DNA of 64,000 bases from JABFRJ01 sp963847145 (lineage in GTDB: Bacteria; Pseudomonadota; Alphaproteobacteria; Rhizobiales; Hyphomicrobiaceae), in the NCBI GenBank assembly GCA_963847145.1, contig CAWJYN010000007.1, positions 620,001 to 684,000 of the forward strand, given 5' to 3'. This document shows, in pieces, positions 34,222 through 43,277 of this stretch. The notes under the pieces were generated by a model. The model did no database searches. It was not told the origin of the DNA and saw nothing but the letters and a program-made list of their open reading frames with translations. Position numbers and translations under genes: made by a program. Each line of letters starts with the position of its first letter. Position 1 is the first letter of the stretch.

Positions 34222-34473
34222 TGGTTGCCAATGACCATCCACGGCGCGCTGTCCATCGCGGCGGCCATGGAGTTCCGCGATTACTTTCCTCATGGTTGGA
34301 GTTTGGTGATGGCATAAGGGATCGCAAATCTGCTGCTCGCCGCCTTCTTCTTCTCACGGCTTCCGGCCAATTCTGCATTCATTGTCGGCACCCTCGTGGG
34401 TCTCAGCCTGATCATGTTCGGATGCCACTTGTTTGTGTCCGGCTTGGCTGTGCGCCGCGTCATGGCCGACTAA
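34222..34473 (+). pseudogene. hdeD (DUF308) remnant with internal stop
   Basis: In one frame the DNA encodes the C-terminal part of an HdeD-type membrane protein: IHGALSIAAAMEFRDYFPHG then WSLVMA, a TAA stop at 34315-34317, and onward GIANLLLAAFFF, FIVGTLVGLSLIMFGCHLF and a final AVRRVMAD with TAA at 34471-34473. The stop sits where family members have Ser-Gly, so TCA to TAA is the likely change. The N-terminal two-thirds of a normal HdeD (about 190 residues) is absent. HdeD proteins are membrane stress proteins. Confidence 0.7.
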
Positions 34474-34526
34474 CAGGGACATCCTGGCGACACCACAGGG
34501 TGCAATTCATGTGGGTCCATGCCTCG

Positions 34527-34799
34527 TCAGCGCTCCGCGTGCGCCTCGGGGTGCTCTTTGAGGAAATGCCGCATCACCGCCAGCAACTCGCGTGCGTGTG
34601 CGTAATCCCGTCGCCTAACCGCATCGCGAATGTCGTCGCGGATCATATCGCGCAATTGCATCGGGCCATGCTTCTTGGCCATCAGTTTCTGCGCGATTGA
34701 GGCTGCAACGATCTCCGGCACATGCTCGTGCTCCGCGATGGCCAAGACTTGCTCCTCGGTCAATCCGCAAAGGGCAATGCAGTCTTCAAGACTGATCAT
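34527..34799 (-). CDS. conserved small hypothetical protein
   Basis: A 90-residue, mostly helical cytoplasmic protein (MISLEDCIALCGLTEEQVLAIAEHEHVPEIVAASIAQ, then RDMIRDDIRDAVRRRDYAHARELLAVMRHFLKEHPEAH; shown here in part). It lies 39 bases after the host-attachment-type gene. Similar small proteins accompany respiratory-stress clusters in Hyphomicrobiales, but no function is known. Confidence 0.75.
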   Translation of the reverse strand: MISLEDCIALCGLTEEQVLAIAEHEHVPEIVAASIAQKLMAKKHGPMQLRDMIRDDIRDAVRRRDYAHARELLAVMRHFLKEHPEAHAER

Positions 34800-34838
34800 A
34801 GCACGCTCGCTTTGGTTCGTGGCGACGGCGCTTCCGAA

Positions 34839-35279
34839 TCATAACGCAATAAGTTCGGCGAAATGCGGCCGCAGGTCCTGGTCGGCGATCTTCACCAGAT
34901 CCTTCGGTACCTCAGCTGCGACCTTGTCACTGACCTGCTTGTGCAGGGCGCAGCGAAGATCGCCCAGCATGACTGGCGGCGCTGCGATCACGAGGCGGTC
35001 AAAGCTCTTGGCTGTCGCTGCTTCCTTTAGGCGCTCCGCGACAAGCACGGCGAACGCGCGCTTCAATTCCCGATGCGGATCGGTCCGAGGCTCAACTGCG
35101 TGCCGTGTCGTGCCCACGGACTCATGCGTCCGGGTCGGCCGGTCCGCGCCCAGATCGTGACTGCGCGGCAAATCAGCGTGCATCTCAAACTGCGGCACAG
35201 GGACCAGCGGCTTGCCGTGCCCGTTGCTTTGCAGGACTCGCGCATGCGCAGCATCTGCAATGAGTATCCAGGTCTTCAT
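34839..35279 (-). CDS. host attachment protein family (PF10116-type)
   Basis: A 146-residue protein with the family pattern: start MKTWILIADAAHARVLQ, a middle charged region, and FDRLVIAAPPVMLGDLRCAL with the end VPKDLVKIADQDLRPHF. The name comes from an Agrobacterium attachment gene, but the family resembles eRF1/baeRF-type domains and its biochemical role is unclear. Probably in an operon with the DUF6455 gene 42 bases upstream. Confidence 0.88.
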   Translation of the reverse strand: MKTWILIADAAHARVLQSNGHGKPLVPVPQFEMHADLPRSHDLGADRPTRTHESVGTTRHAVEPRTDPHRELKRAFAVLVAERLKEAATAKSFDRLVIAAPPVMLGDLRCALHKQVSDKVAAEVPKDLVKIADQDLRPHFAELIAL

Positions 35280-35321
35280 GATCGGGTCCCTTCGACACCA
35301 CCAGAGCCGGCGGCCAATTCC

Positions 35322-35741
35322 TCATCCGCCCGCAATCGAACGGTCCAGCAAAAGCGCATCAATCGTCGCCGCGTTCTCGCAATAGTGCTCTAGGCCGGTT
35401 TGTGCATCGCCGCGTGCCAGATCGCGCGCGCAACGGCGCCACTTGGGGCACCGCATGCACGCCCGCTCCAGATCGCGATACACTGAGCGTTGCTCGGTCT
35501 TTAGGTAGAGCGGGTCAAGTCCAACGGTTTCGAGGCGCTGTGGGAGCAAGACAGACGGCCCCGCATTTGGTTTCGTGATGGCCGGCATGTCACTCATCGA
35601 GAGGCCAACGTCTTGCAGAATGCGCTCGGCCTCCGTTGGTTCGAGCGCTTGAAATTCCCTGGCTACCTTGTGCTGCGCATACCAGCAATTGAGACGATCA
35701 CGAATTGCCAGCAGCGCGGCGGTGCCAAGTGGGTTCTTCAT
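35322..35741 (-). CDS. DUF6455-type cysteine-motif protein (paralogue 1)
   Basis: A 139-residue protein with an N-terminal helical part (CWYAQHKVAREFQALEPTEAERILQDVGLSMSDMPAI) and a C-terminal cysteine motif CMRCPKWRRCARDL...YCENAATID. The same architecture occurs in the protein encoded between narG and narH (56296-56700). Four conserved Cys suggest a metal or Fe-S site. A perfect FixK box lies 60-73 bases upstream of its start. Confidence 0.82.
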   Translation of the reverse strand: MKNPLGTAALLAIRDRLNCWYAQHKVAREFQALEPTEAERILQDVGLSMSDMPAITKPNAGPSVLLPQRLETVGLDPLYLKTEQRSVYRDLERACMRCPKWRRCARDLARGDAQTGLEHYCENAATIDALLLDRSIAGG

Positions 35742-35800
35742 CTGAGGCTCCCTTGTTCGCTTGTCGCGTCCGACATTGCAGGAGCACTTGGCTGCACCCT

Positions 35801-35814
35801 TTGATCCGGATCAA
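35801..35814. promoter_or_regulatory. FixK/FNR-type box (perfect)
   Basis: TTGATCCGGATCAA, an exact and fully palindromic match, upstream of the leftward DUF6455 / host-attachment / small-protein operon. Confidence 0.88.
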
Positions 35815-35835
35815 AGACCTGACCGCTACAGGGCC

Positions 35836-38515
35836 TCACGCGTCGCCCTGCCGCAGATCCAACCTGACGTGGACGACACCGGGTTCCTCAAGGGCTGTCA
35901 CACGCCTGAAGCCCATTTCTTCGCACATCTTGAGCATGGCGTCGTTTTCCTCCAGCACCATGCCCGTCAAAGCCTGGAGATGCTCAGCCTTTGCGTAGTC
36001 GACAAGCTGTTGCATTAGCCGCCAACCGAGCCCGTGCCCTTTGAGATCGGAGCGGACAATCACCGCGAACTCTCCATGCTGCAGATCGGGATCGGCCGTG
36101 TAGCGAACCACCCCCAGCAGCTCTCCGGCGCCACCGGCAAGGGCGACAAACGCAATCTCCCGCGCGTAGTCGATCTGCGTCAGGCGCGCGAGAAACCCGT
36201 GCGTCAGATGTTTCGCCGGCGTGAAAAGCCGCAGGCGGCGATCCTGCATCGTCACTTTGTCAAAGAATGCTTCGTAGAGTGGCTCATCTTCGGGCCGAAT
36301 GGGCCGTATCACAACCGTGCCTAAGCCTTCGATGTCAGCTGCCGCTTGCCATTTCGCCGGATAAGGCCGGATCGCCATCGGCACACGCGGCGATGCCTGC
36401 GGATCAGCCAGACGCACGCGCGTATCGAGCGCTATGACGCCCCGCGCATCCGCGAGTAGCGGGTTGATATCCAGTTCGCGGATCTCCGGATGATTGGCCG
36501 CCAGCGCCGATAGCCGGACGAGCGCATTGGCAATCGCCGGCATGTTCGCCGCTGGCCGGTCTCGATAACCGGCCAGCAACCGGTATATGCGCGTCTCCCG
36601 CATGAGATCGTTCGCAAGCACGAGGTCGAGCGGCGGCAACGCCAGCGCCGTGTCGCCCATCACTTCGACCGCGGTGCCACCGGCGCCAAACAGCACAAGT
36701 GGGCCAAAGGTTAGGTCTTCAGTAAGCCCCAATATAAGCTCATGAGCGGTGGGGCCGCGCCACGAACAGTGAAACGGTGAAGCCCCGAAGGCGGGCCTCA
36801 GGCCTGTGTGCCTTCACTGTCTCGATCATTGCGCGTGCTGCATCGAGTACCGCCTCCTGCGACCCAAGCCCAAGCTTGACACCGCCGGCATCAGATTTGT
36901 GCGAGATGTCGTCGGAGAGGATCTTCAGAACCACGGGTCCCCCAAGCTTCAGAAGATCTCGTGCCACTTCAGCGGCTGCCTCCGGCGTCTCCGCAACGTG
37001 CGTCTCGACAACCGGAATTCCATATGCCGCCACGATTGCCTTGCTCTCGGGCTCGGAGAGCAAAGTGCGCCCAGCCAAACGCGCGTGTGCGATGACGGCA
37101 TCGGCGGCAGCGCGATCGATAGGCAATGCATCGTCCGCCGGGGGCGGCGTCCGCATCAGCGCCTCCTGTCCCCGCCTATGACGGACCAGCTGCATGAAAC
37201 CGTTCACAGCGGCTGCTGGCGTCTCGAATGTGGGAACCAATGCTGCATGGAAGATGCGACGCGCATCGGCCGCGCTCTCCGCGCCGAGCCAGTTCGTCAG
37301 CAACACCTTACCTGTTTTCGCCGTGATATCTGCTGCAACGACGGCCCGTGCGACGTCCGTACTGGACGTTAGCGCCGTTGGGCAGTTCATCACGAGCACA
37401 GCGTCATTTGCAGGGTCGCCCGCAACAAATTCGAGTGCCGTTGCATAGCGCATAGCATCGGCATCGCCCACAATGTCTATTGGGTTCCCGCGCGACCACG
37501 TTGCTGGCATCTGTGCGTCGAGCTTCGCGATCGTCACAGGCGCGAGGTCGGCGAGAACGCCCCGCAAATCAGCCAGCGTATCGGTGGCGAGAACGCCTGC
37601 GCCACCGCCATTGGTCAGAATGGCGAGCCGCTCGCCTTTCAGATGCGGCATGCTGCCGATCATCTCGGCTGCATCGAAAAGTTCGTGCAGCTCGATCACG
37701 CGCAAAACGCCAGCCCGCCGAAACGCGGCGCTGTAGGCGGCGTCTGATCCAGCAAGTGCGCCGGTGTGTGACGCCGCCGCCCGCGCTGCCGTTTCATGGC
37801 GGCCGGACTTTATGGCGATGACCGGCTTCACGCGCGCTGCGCGCCGGGCCGCGGACATGAACTTGCGCGCGTCCGTGATGGCCTCAATGTACATGAGGAT
37901 CGCGCTGCAGCCTGGATCGCCGGCCAGATAGTCGATCAGATCGCCAAAATCGACATCGGCCATGTCTCCCAGAGAGACGATATGAGAGAAGCCGATACCG
38001 CGGCCGTTGCCCCAATCGATCACCGCCGTCACCAATGCGCCCGATTGAGACAAGAAAGCCAACTTTCCTGGCTTTGTGCTGGCCTGGGCAAAGCTGGCAT
38101 TGAGCCCGATCGGCGGCACCAGCAAGCCGAGACAGTTGGGCCCAAGCACGCGCACGCATACCGATCGGCCCGCTTCCAGAATGGCTCGCCGCTCGGCGGC
38201 GGCGACGCCGGCAGAAATAACTGTGATGGCCCCGACACCTCGTGCAGCAAGCTCCGCCGCTATCGCGGGGATCGTTGCCGGCGGCGTCGCGATAACCGTA
38301 AGGTCAGGCGTGAAATCAAGCGCGCTCACCGACGGCCGGCATTCCACACCCTCGATCTCTCGATGGCGCGGGTTGATGAAGGCGATCGGCCCCTTGAAAC
38401 CACCCCGCACAAGGTTCCGAGCCACCGTGTTGCCGATCGACCCCGGCCGCGTGCTGGCCCCGATCAACGCAACTGAGGACGGGTTTAGAAGCTTTTCCAG
38501 ATTGCGGATCGTCAT
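35836..38515 (-). pseudogene. ADP-forming acyl-CoA synthetase-GNAT fusion (Pat/PatZ-like), frameshifted
   Basis: Joined across a shift at about 36748, this is an 892-residue protein. It has a CoA-binding domain (SVALIGASTRPGSIGNTVARNL), a succinyl-CoA-synthetase-like ligase domain with active His region (VLGPNCLGLL, SQSGALVTAVIDW), an ATP-grasp domain (GGPVVLKILSDDISHKSDAGGVKLG, FGAGGTAVEVMGD, ELDINPLLAD) and a C-terminal GNAT domain (GEFAVIVRSDLKGHGLGWRLMQQL). This matches protein acetyltransferases such as PatZ. One extra C in the CCCCACCG run changes RPHAHELILG into RPHRS-stop. Start ATG 38515. An error or a recent mutation; both halves keep full coding quality. Confidence 0.85.
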
Positions 38516-38601
38516 GGGGAATAGGGCTTTCATCCAACAAATTGAGAGCAGAGAGGCCTTTATGCGCCATCGTCCAATCGGAGTTCGCGGCGGCAGGAGC
38601 C

Positions 38602-38615
38602 CTGATCCGGATCAA
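38602..38615. promoter_or_regulatory. FixK/FNR-type box
   Basis: CTGATCCGGATCAA, one mismatch, between divergent acyl-CoA synthetase-GNAT (start 38515) and the APH-ATPase gene (start 38702). Confidence 0.7.
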
Positions 38616-38701
38616 GTGGTAGGGCCGGTTCCGGCTGTATCGTCACCTTACGCAGGTTCTCCGGACGACTGCGGCGGTGTTAAGGTTAGAGGACTGCCGG
38701 A

Positions 38702-40258
38702 ATGACGAACAACGGTGGCCAAAAGAGCGTGATTGCCGCGCTCCAGTCTCCAGGCACGTGGCCAGGTCAACCGGGCCGCGTCGACGTTATCGAAACCCAC
38801 GCGGCTTATATCTTCATGGCCGGCAACGAAGTGCTCAAGGTCAAGCGCGCCATCCGTCTTCCTTATCTGGATTTCACAATGCTCGACGCGCGGCAGCGTG
38901 TCTGTGAGCGCGAGCTCCAGCTCAACGCGCCCCATGCTCCGGGGCTCTACCGCGACGCTGTTGCCATTCGGCGTCGCGACGATGGCACGTTCTCTGTCGG
39001 CGGAAGCCAGGGCGAAGTCGTCGAATGGGCAGTGCGCATGGCGCGGTTCGAACAGGACGCGCTGCTTTCCACAATTTGCGATCGCGGCCCGCCGCCGTCC
39101 GACATCATCAAGAAACTCGCAGACAGGGTCCTCGCCTATCACCGCACCGCGCCGCCACAGGCTTCACCGATCGACCGAACGGCCGACGCAACCCGCTCGG
39201 TTCTTCAGTCAATACAGCGTTGTACGGATCAGTCTGTCAGGGTCGCGGCTGAGAAGGTGGCCGCGGGATTGGAGCTTCAGTTGCTCCGGAGCACCGCCAT
39301 TCGCAGCCACCGCGCAGAGCGAGGCTATATCCGGCGCTGTCACGGCGATCTCCATCTCGCCAACATCGTCCTGTGGCAAGGCGAGCCCGTGCCCTTTGAC
39401 GCGCTGGAGTTCGACGAACAACTGGCGACCATCGATACACTCTATGATCTCGCGTTCCTGCTGATGGACCTTGATCGGAGAGGCAATCGCCCGGCTGCAA
39501 ACTTGCTCCTCAATCGCTATCTCTGGCGCTCCGGCGACAGCTTGGATCTCGCTGGGTTGGCTGCGCTCCCGAACTTTCTTGGCCTCAGAGCCTCCGTTCG
39601 CGCCATGGTCGCCCTGGATCGACTGGCCGTCGCCGCCGTTGATCGCTCGCAAACGATCGCGCATGTGGTGCAGACGCTGGAACACGCGGCCAGCTACCTC
39701 CAGCCTGCGTCGCCCCGCCTCGTGGCCATTGGCGGCCTGTCAGGCACCGGCAAGACAACTCTCGCAGCCGCACTTGCACCCTGGGTCGGGGCGGTGCCAG
39801 GAGCCTTGCATCTGCGCACCGATCTTGAACGAAAGTGGCTTGCCGGGATCGACGAACTCGAACAGCTTCCGGGGTCTGCCTACTCTGATCGGGCGACCCG
39901 CGCGACCTACGATCGCATCACTGCCCGCGCCGCAGCCGCTTTGGCCGCCGGCCATAGTGTCGTGGTCGACGGCGTCTTCTCGACCTTGTCGGAGCGCTCC
40001 GCGATTGCCGCCATCGCCCGCGACGCGCAAGTCCAGTTCCAGGGCCTATGGCTGGACGCTGCGCCCGACACCATGAAAGCCCGCGTCCACCAAGGCCGAG
40101 GTGATGCCTCCGATGCCACGGCAGACGTCGTGGGGCGCCAACTCGCGAATGCGCCCCGCGTGACGGATTGGACCCACGTCGACGCAAACGGATCGGCGGC
40201 TCTGGCTACCGCGCGTGCCCGATCGGTGCTCGGCATCGCCGCCGATGCCTCTGTTTGA
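38702..40258 (+). CDS. aminoglycoside-phosphotransferase-like / AAA ATPase fusion
   Basis: A 518-residue bifunctional protein. The N-terminal APH-type kinase-like domain has the catalytic loop CHGDLHLANIV at 213-223 with H214 and D216, followed by FDALEFDE as the metal-binding Asp/Glu region. The C-terminal P-loop kinase domain has Walker A GGLSGTGKTT at 344-353 and a DGVFST segment, resembling gluconate-kinase-like small-molecule kinases. Common in proteobacteria near stress genes; substrate unknown. Its stop is 4 bases before the next FixK-like box. Confidence 0.88.
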   Translation: MTNNGGQKSVIAALQSPGTWPGQPGRVDVIETHAAYIFMAGNEVLKVKRAIRLPYLDFTMLDARQRVCERELQLNAPHAPGLYRDAVAIRRRDDGTFSVGGSQGEVVEWAVRMARFEQDALLSTICDRGPPPSDIIKKLADRVLAYHRTAPPQASPIDRTADATRSVLQSIQRCTDQSVRVAAEKVAAGLELQLLRSTAIRSHRAERGYIRRCHGDLHLANIVLWQGEPVPFDALEFDEQLATIDTLYDLAFLLMDLDRRGNRPAANLLLNRYLWRSGDSLDLAGLAALPNFLGLRASVRAMVALDRLAVAAVDRSQTIAHVVQTLEHAASYLQPASPRLVAIGGLSGTGKTTLAAALAPWVGAVPGALHLRTDLERKWLAGIDELEQLPGSAYSDRATRATYDRITARAAAALAAGHSVVVDGVFSTLSERSAIAAIARDAQVQFQGLWLDAAPDTMKARVHQGRGDASDATADVVGRQLANAPRVTDWTHVDANGSAALATARARSVLGIAADASV

Positions 40259-40261
40259 CGA

Positions 40262-40275
40262 TTGATGATCGTCAA
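40262..40275. promoter_or_regulatory. FixK/FNR-type box in an extended palindrome
   Basis: TTGATGATCGTCAA, one mismatch. It overlaps a larger inverted repeat TTGACGAT (40255-40262) / ATCGTCAA (40268-40275). It lies 75-88 bases before the second universal stress gene. Confidence 0.6.
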
Positions 40276-40349
40276 TGGCGCAGCCTCTGCGACTTGCAAT
40301 TTTGAACTGCGGTAGAGCGATGGCTTAGCCAAAAAACAGGAATACTCCG

Positions 40350-41195
40350 ATGTCGTTCAAAACCATACTGGTTCACCTCGCCAGCCCGGATCGCGCGTCC
40401 GCTCTGCTGGAGGCAGCGCTCGCTTTGCCACACGATGCCGAGACCCATATTGTGGGCCTCTACATCATTCCCCCGGCCACCTTTGTGGGCGCTGGCGTGC
40501 CCGGCGATCCGGCCCCTTTGGTGTTCGATGAAATGCGCCGGCACCTTCAGAGCAAGGCCGACGGCGTGCGCGTCGTATTTGAGGAGCGAGTGGCAAAGAG
40601 TGGATGCCGCTCAGAATGGCGACAGATCGATGTTGCAACCAGCTCGGTTCTCAAAGTCCTGCTTGATAACGCCCGAACCGCTGATGTGGTGGTTGCTGGC
40701 CAGGCCGACCCCGCTCGCCCGTTTTCGGAAGAAGTGGATTTTCCGGATGTGCTGGCCCTCGACAGCGGAAGGCCGGTCGTGATTGTTCCTTACCAAGCTA
40801 GCGGCACCACAGTTGGACGGCGGGTCCTCGTGGCCTGGAGCGGCCGCCGCGAGGCCGCACGTGCCGTCTTTGACGCATTGCCCGTATTAAAGCGCGCGAC
40901 CGCGGTGCGGTTCGTTTTCGTCATGGCCGATGATGATTTATTTCACGCGGACTACGCGACTACCGGAGAGATCTGCACAGCTGTCGCCCGGCACGGTGTC
41001 ATCTGCAGTGCCGGAATCGCCAAATTGCATGGGCAAAATGTCGGCCGCGTTCTGCTTACTGAAGCGAAGAAGTTCGAGGCCGATCTCCTCGTCATGGGCT
41101 GCTATGGTCACTCCCGCGTGCGCGAGTTCATATTCGGCGGCGCAACGCGCTACGTCCTGTCGCACATGCAGCTCCCCGTTCTGATGTCGCATTGA
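40350..41195 (+). CDS. tandem universal stress protein (UspA family)
   Basis: A 281-residue protein with two Usp domains; the second has GCYGHSRVREFIFGGATRYVL, the ATP-binding loop. Start MSFKTILVHLASPDRA. It shares its domain layout and the closing VLMSH with the protein at 31443-32285, so the two are paralogues. The PHA synthase gene follows after 14 bases, probably in one operon. Confidence 0.93.
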   Translation: MSFKTILVHLASPDRASALLEAALALPHDAETHIVGLYIIPPATFVGAGVPGDPAPLVFDEMRRHLQSKADGVRVVFEERVAKSGCRSEWRQIDVATSSVLKVLLDNARTADVVVAGQADPARPFSEEVDFPDVLALDSGRPVVIVPYQASGTTVGRRVLVAWSGRREAARAVFDALPVLKRATAVRFVFVMADDDLFHADYATTGEICTAVARHGVICSAGIAKLHGQNVGRVLLTEAKKFEADLLVMGCYGHSRVREFIFGGATRYVLSHMQLPVLMSH

Positions 41196-41209
41196 GCAGG
41201 AGGATGACG

Positions 41210-43087
41210 ATGGCGGACGCCGTGCCCGAGCTGAGAAAACTCCAAAGTGTCCCGGCGGTGCGCATGCCGGAGGTCGATGCAAGCCCACGGCCGAAGGTCC
41301 CGCGCCCGGCCGCACGCACATCGGTGCCGCTACGCCGCGATCTTGTGCGCGATTCATTTGCGTCTACCGCCTTCAGTGACGTGCTCGACCGATCGGTCCA
41401 TGCAACCCTGGCGAAGTTCTCTGGCGGGCTTTCGGTCGCGGCGTTGACGCTGGCCTATACCGACTGGGCGATCCATCTGGCGGGGTCGCCCGGAAAGCGC
41501 CTGCAGCTGCTGGAAAAGGCGATCCGCAAACAGGTGCGGCTCGGTACCCATATTACGCGATGTCTGACCGAAAAGGGTGCGCATCAGCCGTGCATCGCGC
41601 CACTCCCCCAAGATCGTCGCTTCCTGGCGCCCGAGTGGCAATCATGGCCGTTCAACGTGCTCCATCAGAATTTCTTACTCCAACAGCAGTGGTGGCACAA
41701 CGCGACGACCGGCGTTCGCGGCGTTACCAAACAGCACGAGAACGTTGTGTCGTTCATGACCCGTCAGGTTATGGATATGGTGTCACCGTCGAATTTTCTG
41801 TTCTCCAACCCGGAGGTTCTCGCGCGCACAGCACGCGAGGGCGGGATGAACCTTTTTCGAGGTGCGCAAAACTTTTTCGAGGATTGGGAGCGGGCCTATC
41901 ATAGCAAACGACCGCTCGGTAGCGAGGCATTCGCGCCTGGCGAGACTGTCGCCGTAAGCCCCGGCAAGGTCGTCTATCGTAATCGGCTGATCGAACTCAT
42001 CCAGTACACACCAACCACCGATCAGGTGCGGCCTGAGCCCATCCTGATCGTACCGGCCTGGATCATGAAGTACTACATTCTCGACCTGTCGCCGCAGAAC
42101 TCGATGGTGAAGTTCCTGACAGATGCCGGCTTCACGGTCTTCATGATCTCCTGGAAAAACCCCGGCCCGGAAGATCGTGATCTTGGAATGGAGGATTATC
42201 GCGCACTCGGTGTCATGGCGGCACTTGAGACCGTGACTGCAATTGCAAGTCCGCCGAAAGTCCACGCTGTCGGGTATTGCCTAGGAGGAACCCTGCTTGC
42301 CATTGCCGCTGCCGCTATGGCCCGCGAGGGAGACAAACGCCTTGCCACCGTGACCTTGCTGGCAGCGCAGACGGACTTCGAGGAAGCGGGCGAGTTGTTG
42401 CTCTTCATCGACGAGAGCCAGCTCACGCTTCTCGACGACATCATGTGGGAGCAAGGATTTCTCGATGCGTCCCAGATGGCGGGCGCCTTCCAGATGCTCC
42501 GGTCGGCGGATCTGATCTGGTCACGTATTCTGCACGACTACCTGATCGGCGAGCGGCGCCCGATGTCCGATCTGATGGCATGGAATGCAGATACCACGCG
42601 CATGCCCTATCGCATGCATTCCGAATACCTCCGCCAGCTGTTCTTGCATAACGACCTCGCAGAAGGCCGCTTACGAGCCGGTGGCAAAACCATTGCGCTC
42701 GGCGACGTGACGGTTCCGATTTTTGCCGTCGGCACGACGCGCGACCATGTTGCGCCCTGGACGTCGGTTTATCGAATCCAGGCGCTCACTGAGAGCGACG
42801 TGACCTTCGTGCTGACAGAGGGTGGGCATAACGCCGGCATCGTCGCGGAGCCGGCACGCACCGATCGGTCATTCCAGATCCGGGATCACACGCACGGATC
42901 GCCGCAAGTGGATACGGACACGTGGCAGCGCATCGCGCCGCGCGCCTCGGGATCGTGGTGGGTCGCGTGGCGCACGTGGCTCGAGGCGCGATCCGGTGCG
43001 CCGCTCAGCCCCCCAAAGATGGGCGCCCCGGACAACGGTCTTAGCACGCTGGCAGATGCGCCGGGGACTTATGTCCACGAAGCATGA
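41210..43087 (+). CDS. phaC: poly(3-hydroxyalkanoate) synthase, class I type
   Basis: A 625-residue PHA polymerase. The lipase-like box is GYCLGG with catalytic Cys357; the Asp of the triad lies in GTTRDHVAPW and the His in TEGGHNAGIV. The N-terminal domain has the NFLFSNPEVL segment. ATG 41210 is placed 6 bases after AGGAGG; the TTG at 41192 and ATG 41204 are poorer. It polymerises hydroxyacyl-CoA into storage granules, a sink for reducing power when oxygen is low. Co-transcribed with the Usp gene. Confidence 0.95.
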   Translation: MADAVPELRKLQSVPAVRMPEVDASPRPKVPRPAARTSVPLRRDLVRDSFASTAFSDVLDRSVHATLAKFSGGLSVAALTLAYTDWAIHLAGSPGKRLQLLEKAIRKQVRLGTHITRCLTEKGAHQPCIAPLPQDRRFLAPEWQSWPFNVLHQNFLLQQQWWHNATTGVRGVTKQHENVVSFMTRQVMDMVSPSNFLFSNPEVLARTAREGGMNLFRGAQNFFEDWERAYHSKRPLGSEAFAPGETVAVSPGKVVYRNRLIELIQYTPTTDQVRPEPILIVPAWIMKYYILDLSPQNSMVKFLTDAGFTVFMISWKNPGPEDRDLGMEDYRALGVMAALETVTAIASPPKVHAVGYCLGGTLLAIAAAAMAREGDKRLATVTLLAAQTDFEEAGELLLFIDESQLTLLDDIMWEQGFLDASQMAGAFQMLRSADLIWSRILHDYLIGERRPMSDLMAWNADTTRMPYRMHSEYLRQLFLHNDLAEGRLRAGGKTIALGDVTVPIFAVGTTRDHVAPWTSVYRIQALTESDVTFVLTEGGHNAGIVAEPARTDRSFQIRDHTHGSPQVDTDTWQRIAPRASGSWWVAWRTWLEARSGAPLSPPKMGAPDNGLSTLADAPGTYVHEA

Positions 43088-43277
43088 TGGCGCGGTCGGC
43101 GGAAACGAAACGCAACAAGACCTCCATGAGGCGAAGCACCCATACAACGCGCCGAAATGAGCGCGGCACTCGTTACTGCCGCCACTCATGCATTCGCTTG
43201 CGGTGCATCAAACCGATAGGCTCCCGCATCCAGCAGAATAAGCCGGCCACCCGGGTGAACGCAAACGGAGCGCCATC

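Noticed and set aside
34107..34700. A 197-codon rightward frame between the glutaredoxin-like gene and the small helical gene
   Set aside because: Its translation is not protein-like; the neighbouring frame holds the hdeD remnant and its end is antisense to the 34527-34799 gene.
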